A stretch of DNA of 33,805 bases from a virus. Below are positions 9,047 to 14,840 of this stretch, piece after piece. The first letter of the stretch is position 1, and each line of letters opens with the position of its first letter. The notes below the pieces were generated by a model. It worked only from the letters and a program-made list of their open reading frames with translations. It did not search any database and was not told the DNA's origin. Position numbers and translations under genes: made by a program. The stretch spans positions 1-33,805 of the IMG/VR virus record IMGVR_UViG_3300035701_001649; one strand, written 5' to 3'.

Positions 9047-9897
9047 ATATTTGGTTTTATTAATGTCCATGTTTCAGGATAATAATCGGGATTATAAAAT
9101 TTTTCTAAACATTCTGATCTCAAGTTCTCACCACAATGTATTACTTTACCGTTATTGAAATTTTTTACATACCACATCTGCCACCAAGTGAATGTAGAAC
9201 TACCCCCTATAAAATTATCACATAAAATTCCTAAAATAAACTGTTCCATTGGATTATTTCTATAATACTTAAAATTATCCGTATGAAGATGTGTGTTATT
9301 TGGTTCAACAAATAAAAACCCATTTTCTTTATAATAATTCTTACACCATTCAATGTCATCTGAAAATATTATAACATTGTAATCAATATAATTTGGAAAC
9401 TCAAGTTTTAGTGCCTTTACATACCAATCTTCTGGTATCTGATAAAAACAACCATGATCAACAAAATCCCCCCTTCTTATTCCAATACCAATTGTTGGTT
9501 TAGTAAAAAATTCTTTATATTTGGATTTAACCTTTTCAATTTCCTCATCTTTTATTTCTAAATGACTTTTAATGAAATCAATATTTTCAATAAACCATTT
9601 TTCTGATTGTAATGATGGGGATAGATTAATATTAACTATCTTTTCTTTGTTTTCATTAAAGAAATTCTTCAGAAAAGTTTTTTCTTCATGTGTATAGTTT
9701 AACTGCCTGAAATGGAAGATTTCATCCTCGGTTGTTTCGTTATTAATTGTTGGTGGAATTTTTAGATAATCCCATAAAAAATAATCTGGAACCACAATAT
9801 TATTTCCACTATCTTTTAATATGGAAATGATACCAGTGTATTGAAACAACCAATTACCTAATCTCAAATGTTTTCCCCAATCTTTATAAGTTATCAT
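9043..9897 (-). CDS. GT11-family alpha-1,2-fucosyltransferase-like protein
   Basis: This 284-residue protein has the GT11 order: an N-terminal RLGNWLFQYTGIISIL segment (the 'GLGNQLFQY' motif of the family), a central IGIGIRRGDFVDHG (HxRRGDY-type donor-binding motif), VIIFSDDIEWCKNYY, and FIGGSSTFTWWQMWY near the C-terminus. Characterised members move fucose from GDP-fucose in alpha-1,2 linkage, and length and motif spacing agree with them. No GDP-fucose synthesis genes are visible here, so the donor would come from the host or from outside the window. Start and stop are coupled to both neighbours by 4-nt overlaps. Confidence 0.88.
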   Translation of the reverse strand: MITYKDWGKHLRLGNWLFQYTGIISILKDSGNNIVVPDYFLWDYLKIPPTINNETTEDEIFHFRQLNYTHEEKTFLKNFFNENKEKIVNINLSPSLQSEKWFIENIDFIKSHLEIKDEEIEKVKSKYKEFFTKPTIGIGIRRGDFVDHGCFYQIPEDWYVKALKLEFPNYIDYNVIIFSDDIEWCKNYYKENGFLFVEPNNTHLHTDNFKYYRNNPMEQFILGILCDNFIGGSSTFTWWQMWYVKNFNNGKVIHCGENLRSECLEKFYNPDYYPETWTLIKPNI

Positions 9898-10622
9898 CTG
9901 ATTTTTATTCTTACGTCATATAATGTAGTAAACCATTTAATGTGATCACTATCTGGTAGTTCATAATGATAATCCCAACCTTTACTTATTGAATCCTCAC
10001 TTCTTCCTTTTTCTTTTATCATATTCTGTCTTTTTAATCCATATTCAAAATTCATCCATTTTGTATGATATAAACTTACTGATTTTTGACAAAATATAAT
10101 AGGAACTCCGTTTTTTGATTTAGAATCACATGAATGACTACCCGGACTATAATTCATTTCTTCTATTTGGTCTCTACGAAACAGAGCCACTTTGTCATAT
10201 CCACCACCATGAACCCCATAGAAGGCATCTTTGAAATGTTTATCATAACCATATAACTCATACCCAATACACTTACAAACATTCCATGTATTGTTTTCAT
10301 AACATTCTTCAAGATCTTTTTGATTTACGTCAACCAATTCATCACTATCACACATAACAACAAACTTTGCATCACTATTCTTCCATGAATTGTTTCTTAG
10401 ATTTATTAATGTTTGTTCATCCATTTTACCTCCGGTGTCAAACTGACTGAAGTTAACGTTGTTTTCTTTACATATTTTTTCAGTATCATCGGTTGACATA
10501 TTATCCAAAACGTTGATAATACAATCTGGAACCCTTTCTCTGTAAAAATTAATGAGCTCCATAATTGTGTCCGATTCCTGATAACTAATTGTGAAGACCT
10601 CTAAAAGTTTTTTGTTTGTCAT
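9894..10622 (-). CDS. GT2-like glycosyltransferase
   Basis: This 242-residue protein begins LLEVFTISYQESDTIMELINFY, followed by NVLDNMSTDDTEKIC, which carries the GT2 nucleotide-binding D-N-x-S-T-D-D-T block, and VVMCDSDELVDV with a D-S-D metal motif at about residues 91-93. Later histidines and a SLYHTKWMNFEYG segment resemble the C-termini of 'glycosyltransferase family 2 / DUF' proteins that act on sugar or lipid acceptors. It lies directly after the capsid-like gene (4-nt overlap) and is the first sugar gene of the operon. Confidence 0.82.
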   Translation of the reverse strand: MTNKKLLEVFTISYQESDTIMELINFYRERVPDCIINVLDNMSTDDTEKICKENNVNFSQFDTGGKMDEQTLINLRNNSWKNSDAKFVVMCDSDELVDVNQKDLEECYENNTWNVCKCIGYELYGYDKHFKDAFYGVHGGGYDKVALFRRDQIEEMNYSPGSHSCDSKSKNGVPIIFCQKSVSLYHTKWMNFEYGLKRQNMIKEKGRSEDSISKGWDYHYELPDSDHIKWFTTLYDVRIKIR

Positions 10623-10999
10623 ATAATTCCTCTAAAATATCTGAACCTATCAATTATGTTTTTACTGTATTGGTAATCCATATAGAATAATATTCCAGAA
10701 GGAAGACCCATTGGTTGAACAGAAACCAAGTCCATACCCATTGTTTGGGCGGCAACCCTACGAGCCATTGGAAGAAGACTACCCATTATCCTATCATCAA
10801 TTTCATTTGCCAACTGTTGTGATAACATTGTAGTTAATTCATCCTCAACATTAATACCATGAAAAGCCTCAATCTCCTCTACCATTTCTGGTGTCCATCG
10901 AGCACGTAATCTTCTCGTTCTTCCCTCAACTTGAACGGTTCTAATATTCATCTCAATAACGTTGGTGAATCCCCGGAAATATTTAAAGTTTAAATCCAT
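10619..10999 (-). CDS. Short protein with T4 gp23 (major capsid) motifs in permuted order
   Basis: The product has 126 residues. Residues about 22-70 (VEGRTRRLRARWTPEM, then EAFHGINVEDELTTMLS and EIDDRI) strongly resemble the gp23 segment that in T4 lies in the second half of the capsid protein (KLKA-x-YSIELAQDL...HG...AEL). Residues about 75-110 (LPMARRVAAQ, then DLVSVQPMGLPSGILFYMDY) resemble the gp23 segment that in T4 lies near the N-terminus (VRRAIPNLI...VQPM-x-x-PTG). The two therefore appear in reverse order on a protein a quarter of the normal length. It cannot be a working capsid subunit by itself. It sits between the RHH gene (TAATG overlap) and the first glycosyltransferase. Confidence 0.6.
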   Translation of the reverse strand: MDLNFKYFRGFTNVIEMNIRTVQVEGRTRRLRARWTPEMVEEIEAFHGINVEDELTTMLSQQLANEIDDRIMGSLLPMARRVAAQTMGMDLVSVQPMGLPSGILFYMDYQYSKNIIDRFRYFRGII

Positions 11000-11196
11000 T
11001 AGAATTTTGAGTTCGTTGCAGATAACCCATCATGAGTATTTATTTTTTCTCTGAAAGCGAGATCCTTATTATATAAGTCCAATGCCCTATTAACCAATTT
11101 TTGTAGGTTAATATCTTCCTCAATTGAAACCTTCTTAAAATTTTTGTAAACCTCAGTTAAAATGTTAACGCTGGTTAATTTGCTTTTGTTGTCCAT
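10999..11196 (-). CDS. Ribbon-helix-helix-type DNA-binding protein
   Basis: I place the start at ATG 11196 (65 residues, MDNKSKLTS...). A GTG at 11241 would extend the frame through a promoter and a terminator, so it is unlikely. The sequence KLTSVNILTEVYKNFKK, then EEDINLQKLVNRALDLYN, fits one beta strand and two helices, the fold of Arc/MetJ-type repressors that act as dimers. It is the first gene of the long minus-strand glycan operon, with the promoter -7 box only 5 nt upstream of the ATG. An autoregulatory role on this operon is plausible but inferred. Its stop overlaps the next start as TAATG. Confidence 0.65.
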   Translation of the reverse strand: MDNKSKLTSVNILTEVYKNFKKVSIEEDINLQKLVNRALDLYNKDLAFREKINTHDGLSATNSKF

Positions 11197-11201
11197 ATTC
11201 G

Positions 11202-11232
11202 TAAATATATCTTTATATATAATATACCCAAA
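11202..11232 (-). promoter_or_regulatory. Bacteroidota-type promoter for the minus-strand glycan operon
   Basis: Read on the minus strand, TTTG (11232-11229) is followed by 19 nt and TATATTTA (11209-11202), seven of eight positions of the TAnnTTTG -7 consensus. The RHH start codon at 11196 lies only 5 nt beyond the -7 box, so the transcript would be nearly or fully leaderless. The next upstream gene is closed by a terminator, so this is the likely start of the roughly 11-kb operon. Confidence 0.65.
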
Positions 11233-11257
11233 AAAAACCACAACATCAAGTTGTGAT
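11230..11257 (-). terminator. Rho-independent terminator after the Cys-rich small gene
   Basis: On the minus strand an 8-bp stem (ATCACAAC / GTTGTGGT, one G-T wobble) with a 5-nt loop TTGAT is followed by a run of eight T. It begins 8 nt after the stop of the 56-residue gene at 11265-11435. The T run overlaps the -33 element of the following promoter, so the two transcription units meet here. Confidence 0.75.
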
Positions 11258-11264
11258 CTCTTTT

Positions 11265-11435
11265 TTATTGTTGGTTTATTTGGTTTATTTTTTCAACAAT
11301 CTCATTAACCTGTTTTTGTTGCTCAGGAGTTAAATCGGTTACCGTTTGATTTGGTTGAGTTAAATTAGGTTTACTTTCCGTTACAACAATGTTTTGTTGT
11401 GGAGGGTTATTTTTTTTCTTACAATTACATCCCAT
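11265..11435 (-). CDS. Small Cys/Lys-headed protein (MGCNCKKK...), unknown function
   Basis: This gene encodes 56 residues. It begins MGCNCKKKNN, continues through a Pro/Gln/Asn/Thr-rich low-complexity middle, and ends in a predicted helix, LTPEQQKQVNEIVEKINQI. The C-x-C-K-K-K head could bind a metal or be lipid-modified, but there is no signal peptide, so cytoplasmic metal binding is the simpler guess. I recall similar MGCNCKKK peptides in Bacteroidota phages without a known role. It forms its own transcription unit, closed by the terminator at 11230-11257 and divergent from the methyltransferase gene. Confidence 0.65.
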   Translation of the reverse strand: MGCNCKKKNNPPQQNIVVTESKPNLTQPNQTVTDLTPEQQKQVNEIVEKINQINQQ

Positions 11436-11458
11436 AAATAAGTTTTTTTTATAAATAT

Positions 11459-11489
11459 TTTGGTTTATGAATTTAAATTCTTATTTTAT
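11459..11489 (+). promoter_or_regulatory. Candidate promoter for the DNA methyltransferase gene
   Basis: TTTG at 11459-11462, 19 nt, then TATTTTAT at 11482-11489 (a weaker match to TAnnTTTG). The gene start is 27 nt further on, giving an A-rich leader without a Shine-Dalgarno sequence. The elements lie in the 81-nt divergent region between the Cys-rich small gene and the methyltransferase. Confidence 0.4.
11469..11480. promoter_or_regulatory. 12-bp perfect palindrome, possible operator
   Basis: GAATTTAAATTC is its own reverse complement and lies between the -33 and -7 elements of the plus-strand promoter. A separate inverted pair, TTTTGGTT (11458-11465) and AACCAAAA (11510-11517), flanks the region but is not centred on it. 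Position and symmetry suggest a repressor site for one or both divergent genes; in AT-rich DNA a chance palindrome is also possible. Confidence 0.35.
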
Positions 11490-11516
11490 AATTAATTCTA
11501 ACAAAAAAGAACCAAA

Positions 11517-12188
11517 ATGTCAATGGATAAGGATTTTAAACCAATAAAAAGCGTGTGTGACACGAATTATGAGGCAATAAAAAACATAATGGAACTTTAT
11601 GAGATAGAACAATTTGATCTTGATTGCACATACTCAAAAGGAACGTTTTGGAAAAATTTACCGCATCCAAAACACAAAACAGATCTGACTCCCGTAAACA
11701 GTACTGTTACGTGTGCTAATTCGGAAAATCTACCATTTGAAGATGAATCAATGTCAAGTATTATGTATGATCCTCCATTCGTTATTTCGGGTAAAATGTA
11801 CCGTGAGAATAAAGAGGGAAGTTCAATAATTGCTAAAAGGTTTGAGGGATACACCAGTTATTCTAAATTGATTAAGAACTATTACAACACGTTAAAGGAA
11901 CTCAGTAGGATATGTTCAAAGAATGGATATATTGTCTTTAAATGTCAGGATACGGTCTCTGGTGGGAAGAATCACTTCACTCACTCCATGATCATGAATA
12001 TGGCTCTTGAAATTGGGTTATATCCGAAGGATTTATTCATTTTGGTGTCAAAACACCGTGTTAATAGTTTTGGAGGAAAATGGAACAAACAACAACATGC
12101 CAGAAAATATCACAGCTATTTCATCATTTTTCAGAAAACCAAACCAAAAGTTACTTATGATTTTTCAAAAGTTGAACCATTTAATTAA
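11517..12188 (+). CDS. DNA N6-adenine/N4-cytosine methyltransferase (DPPF motif)
   Basis: This 223-residue protein has DPPF at residues 85-88 in a hydrophobic strand (SSIMYDPPFVIS), the motif IV of amino-methyltransferases acting on N6-adenine or N4-cytosine. It is preceded by VTCANSENLPFEDESM, as in SAM-dependent enzymes where a nucleotide-pocket loop follows motif III. The later segment GYIVFKCQDTVSGGKNHFTHS matches strands 5-6 of small phage methyltransferases. A clear FxGxG motif I is not evident and may be degenerate. No restriction endonuclease is adjacent, consistent with a solitary phage enzyme that protects DNA. An in-frame ATG two codons downstream could also be the start. Confidence 0.78.
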   Translation: MSMDKDFKPIKSVCDTNYEAIKNIMELYEIEQFDLDCTYSKGTFWKNLPHPKHKTDLTPVNSTVTCANSENLPFEDESMSSIMYDPPFVISGKMYRENKEGSSIIAKRFEGYTSYSKLIKNYYNTLKELSRICSKNGYIVFKCQDTVSGGKNHFTHSMIMNMALEIGLYPKDLFILVSKHRVNSFGGKWNKQQHARKYHSYFIIFQKTKPKVTYDFSKVEPFN

Positions 12189-12237
12189 GATATTTAAAAT
12201 AAATGATACTTTTTAATAAAATAACATATTTATTATT

Positions 12238-12399
12238 ATGGGAAGAAAAAAAATAAACCATAAAGATAAAAAAGTTAGAATGTCAATTACTGTTAACCCT
12301 ATTATTGAAAAAATAATAAAGGAAGAACACATTAATTTATCATCTTTAACTAATGATTTATTAATAAAATATTTTAATGGTAAAGAAAAGAAGGTATAA
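12238..12399 (+). CDS. Small ribbon-helix-helix-like protein preceding the GIY-YIG gene
   Basis: The 53-residue product (MGRKKINHKDKK...) has a basic head followed by VRMSITVNPIIEKIIKEEHI and LSSLTNDLLIKYF, a strand plus two helices as in RHH DNA-binding proteins or antitoxins. It overlaps the GIY-YIG endonuclease gene by 23 nt in another frame, so the two are probably co-translated. Both are clearly more AT-rich than neighbouring genes, suggesting they arrived together. It may repress its own expression or that of the endonuclease; this is inference from arrangement. TATTTATT lies 3 nt before the ATG. Confidence 0.6.
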   Translation: MGRKKINHKDKKVRMSITVNPIIEKIIKEEHINLSSLTNDLLIKYFNGKEKKV

Positions 12400-13054
12400 A
12401 AATCCAATATCTTGTGTATATAAAATAACATTTAAAAAATATATCTATATTGGAAGCACCACCATATTCTCAAAAAGAAAATATGAACATTTATGGGCAC
12501 TAAAGAAAAATATTCATACAAATCCAATTCTCCAAAATATATATAATAAACATAGTAAGAATGAAATTCAGTTTTCAATTATTGAAATTGTTTCAATTGA
12601 CAAGTTAATAGAAACAGAACAAAAATATATTAATATATATAAAGAAGATAAAACTTTAAAAATAATTAATATTTTATTAATTGCTGGTTCAAGTTTAGGT
12701 CACAAACAAACGGAAGAAACGTGTGAGAAAAAAAGAAAGTCTATGGTAGGTAAACATAAAGGAACAAAAAGAAGTCCTGAATATTGTGCTCAACAATCAA
12801 TAAATCAAAAAGGGAGAATAATAAGCGACGAATGGAGAAAAAAAATATCCAATTCTTTAAAGGGTAGAAAAAGTCCAAATAAACCTAAAAAATTTATCAA
12901 ATATAATGGTAAGATCTTTACGTTTAAGGATTTTTCAATTTTTGTTAATTGTGATTTAAGCACACTATATGTAACAAAAAGAGAATACACCGAAAGAAAA
13001 TATAACTGTAAAATTATTGAACAGGGTTTATTGGAGACCCCAAGTACATCATAA
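12377..13054 (+). CDS. GIY-YIG homing endonuclease with NUMOD3-type DNA-binding motifs
   Basis: In this 225-residue protein the N-terminal catalytic module reads CVYKITFKKYIYIGSTT (about residues 13-29), corresponding to GIY and YIG with substituted residues, then KRKYEHL with the conserved Arg and LIETEQKYI with the conserved Glu. The middle carries repeated NUMOD3-like segments (GHKQTEETCEKKRKSM, GTKRSPEYC, GRIISDEWRKKISNSLKGRK-SPN), which are minor-groove-binding elements of homing enzymes. The last 41 nt overlap the 3' end of the convergent DUF192 gene. No intron structure is visible, so it is free-standing. AT-rich codon use differs from neighbours. Confidence 0.85.
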   Translation: MVKKRRYKNPISCVYKITFKKYIYIGSTTIFSKRKYEHLWALKKNIHTNPILQNIYNKHSKNEIQFSIIEIVSIDKLIETEQKYINIYKEDKTLKIINILLIAGSSLGHKQTEETCEKKRKSMVGKHKGTKRSPEYCAQQSINQKGRIISDEWRKKISNSLKGRKSPNKPKKFIKYNGKIFTFKDFSIFVNCDLSTLYVTKREYTERKYNCKIIEQGLLETPSTS

Positions 13055-13379
13055 CAGAATCCCCTTCTTTGAAATTACCTGCCGATCCACCGGGGAACTC
13101 AATAATGTGATCACCGGGACCAGTGTATGTTTTAGTACAATCACCATCCCCACATGGTTCACAATTGTGGTGGATTTTACTTATCCTGTCATTTAATATG
13201 AAAACAATGTCCAGAGGTATCTTGCAACCTTTCATCCAAAAATGGTGATATCCCTTTTTATCCATTTTGAAAACCATACACCCATTTAAAGAGTCCCGAC
13301 CCATCATCCCTGTTGAGATCTCCTCCGGAGTGGTCATATACTCCGCCCTGAATCGTTTTCCGTTAATGCTTACTGACAT
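13014..13379 (-). CDS. DUF192-family protein
   Basis: This 121-residue protein has the DUF192 pattern: EEISTGMMGRDSLNGCMVFKMDKKG, then HHFWMKGCKIPLDIVFILNDRI, an acidic/Cys insertion (EPCGDGDC) and HIIEFPGGSAGNFKEGDSV. The family forms a small beta barrel of unknown function, common in bacteria, archaea and phages. There is no signal peptide, unlike many bacterial members. It is isolated on the minus strand amid plus-strand genes, divergent from 13429 and overlapping the GIY-YIG gene tail to tail. The four-Cys insertion may bind a metal. Confidence 0.85.
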   Translation of the reverse strand: MSVSINGKRFRAEYMTTPEEISTGMMGRDSLNGCMVFKMDKKGYHHFWMKGCKIPLDIVFILNDRISKIHHNCEPCGDGDCTKTYTGPGDHIIEFPGGSAGNFKEGDSVMMYLGSPINPVQ

Positions 13380-13391
13380 ATCTTATAATTA

Positions 13392-13423
13392 TTTGGTTTT
13401 TTCAATTAATTTTACTATATTTT
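13392..13423 (+). promoter_or_regulatory. Promoter, leaderless type, for the small-protein genes from 13429
   Basis: TTTG at 13392-13395, 20 nt, then TATATTTT at 13416-13423 (seven of eight positions of TAnnTTTG). The ATG at 13429 follows after 5 nt (AGACT). The same spacing is seen at the promoters before 11196, 22742, 31181 and 32399. Confidence 0.6.
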
Positions 13424-13428
13424 AGACT

Positions 13429-13614
13429 ATGAACTCTTTAATACGAATAAATAAACAAATTGACGTACTTGAAGACGCGGTTTTGGTTTATAGACATTTT
13501 ATAGGTGGTGTTCAAGTTATTGAGGGGGAAAAAATAAAACAAACATTGGTATATTTGAAAACCAAAAGAGATATCTTAAGAGGTCAAATCATTGATAAAT
13601 TTAAATATCTATAA
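13429..13614 (+). CDS. Small helical protein, unknown
   Basis: The 61-residue product starts directly behind a promoter-like -7 box. The sequence is almost entirely helix-forming: NKQIDVLEDAVLVYRHFIG at the front and GEKIKQTLVYLKTKRDILRGQI at the back, with a G-G-V-Q turn between, so a two-helix hairpin or short coiled coil is likely. There is no signal peptide or membrane span. It is followed after 2 nt by the next gene. I recognise no family. Confidence 0.6.
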   Translation: MNSLIRINKQIDVLEDAVLVYRHFIGGVQVIEGEKIKQTLVYLKTKRDILRGQIIDKFKYL

Positions 13615-13616
13615 TA

Positions 13617-13868
13617 ATGGGAGAAATGTTATTTAATGGGTTAATTGAATTTAAAGACAAGGTAGATGTGGAAATGTATTTTAACACCCTTTCTGAAGGT
13701 GGGGCGTTAAATGTTATTGAATTGGCGTTAGAATATGGATGTAAGAGTGGGATGTATTCAATGGAAGAGGCATACTTCATATATGGTTGTTTATCAAAAT
13801 TAAAATCACAACAGGATGAGATTGATCGTCAACATAATAACAATAATAGTAGGGGTTCTAATTCTTAA
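13617..13868 (+). CDS. Small protein, unknown
   Basis: This 83-residue protein has a strand-like front (FNGLIEFKDKVDVEMYFNTL) and two helices (GGALNVIELALEYGCKSG, SMEEAYFIYGCLSKLKSQQ), then an Asn/Ser-rich tail (HNNNNSRGSN). The tail coincides with the 53-nt overlap with the next gene, so it may be unstructured sequence imposed by that frame. No family is recognised. The tight spacing (2 nt from the previous gene) puts it in the operon from 13392. Confidence 0.6.
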   Translation: MGEMLFNGLIEFKDKVDVEMYFNTLSEGGALNVIELALEYGCKSGMYSMEEAYFIYGCLSKLKSQQDEIDRQHNNNNSRGSNS

Positions 13869-14010
13869 ATTCGGAATTAAATCCAATGGGAGCGCTGAAC
13901 ACATTTTTGGAATTGCTATGGTAAGTTTTGGTGGAATGAATATATTTCATTCAATATTGAGAATTAGAAAAAGAAAAAAAAACCAAAAAGAGGGATTTTC
14001 TCACGAGTAA
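13816..14010 (+). CDS. Small two-helix membrane protein
   Basis: The 64-residue product has a hydrophobic N-terminal helix (residues about 2-18, LIVNIITIIVGVLILKF), a short polar loop, a second hydrophobic helix (about 30-47, with G-x-x-x-G-like spacing) and a very basic tail, RIRKRKKNQKEG. Both ends would be cytoplasmic by the positive-inside rule. Holins can look like this, but nothing specific supports that role. It overlaps the preceding gene by 53 nt and ends 17 nt before the Dam gene. Confidence 0.55.
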   Translation: MRLIVNIITIIVGVLILKFGIKSNGSAEHIFGIAMVSFGGMNIFHSILRIRKRKKNQKEGFSHE

Positions 14011-14027
14011 ATTGAAAAATATATAAG

Positions 14028-14840
14028 ATGAATTCACCAATAAAATATTTCGGAGGAAAAGGAACAATGTTTAATAATATTATAGAGCATTTTCCAAAAA
14101 GAGATGAGTATGATATTTATATAGAACCATTCGGTGGTTCGTTTTCTGTCGGATTAAAAAATGATCCTGTTAACATTGAAATTTATAATGATTTAGAACA
14201 GAACGTTTATTCATTATATAAAGTTTTATCAAACCCAGAAGATTTTAAACTCTTTAAAATGAAATGTGATCTTGTGTTGTATTGTGATGACATTAGAAAA
14301 GAATTTAAAGAAAAATTGAAAGGAGATGACCTAACGATACTTGAGAGAGCGTTTTATTTTTTTTATGTAAATAGAACATCACATAACGGTGTTGGCGGAT
14401 TTTCAAAAAACACATACATAAGAAGATCAATGAGTAAATCGATTTCAGATTTTCTTTCTTGTATTGATAGATTACCTGAACTACATGATAGATTATCCAA
14501 AGTAATTGTATCAAATACTGATGGTGTTGCATTGATTAAAAAACACAATAATCCAAGGACATTAATTTATTGTGACCCCCCATATGAACAATCAACAAGA
14601 ACATCCACCAGATATAAAGTGGATATGAACAGGGAAGGACACATAGAATTTTTAAATGCAGTTATTGAAAGTAAGAGTAAGATATTAATAAGTGGGTATG
14701 ATTGTGAATTATATGATGTTTTATCTGATAATGGATTCACTAAAATTCATTTCGATGTAAAAACGATTAGTGGAAATTTTAAACCAAAAACTAAAACCGA
14801 GTATTTATATTATAATTATAATAATGAGACCAAGAAATAA
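14028..14840 (+). CDS. dam: Dam-type DNA N6-adenine methyltransferase (D12 class)
   Basis: This 270-residue protein is in the D12-class order: SPIKYFGGKGTM at the N-terminus, the SAM-binding motif I as IEPFGGSFSVGL (residues about 32-43), VNRTSHNGVGGFSK around 114-127, and motif IV as YCDPPYEQS (D183-P-P-Y186). The length is normal for T4 Dam and bacterial Dam. The enzyme would methylate adenine, classically in GATC, although target specificity cannot be read. No cognate restriction gene is nearby. The last six residues (NNETKK) lie in the overlap with the LAGLIDADG gene and may be an addition resulting from its insertion. Confidence 0.9.
   Translation: MNSPIKYFGGKGTMFNNIIEHFPKRDEYDIYIEPFGGSFSVGLKNDPVNIEIYNDLEQNVYSLYKVLSNPEDFKLFKMKCDLVLYCDDIRKEFKEKLKGDDLTILERAFYFFYVNRTSHNGVGGFSKNTYIRRSMSKSISDFLSCIDRLPELHDRLSKVIVSNTDGVALIKKHNNPRTLIYCDPPYEQSTRTSTRYKVDMNREGHIEFLNAVIESKSKILISGYDCELYDVLSDNGFTKIHFDVKTISGNFKPKTKTEYLYYNYNNETKK

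Noticed and set aside
11197-11241. A GTG start at 11241 for the RHH gene, giving 15 more residues
   Set aside because: The extra codons would run across the promoter and terminator stem; the DNA there is explained by those signals and the ATG at 11196 has correct promoter spacing.
10999-11435. Type II toxin-antitoxin pair formed by the RHH protein
   Set aside because: No toxin-like partner is adjacent; the neighbour is a capsid-like protein and the operon is for glycan synthesis.
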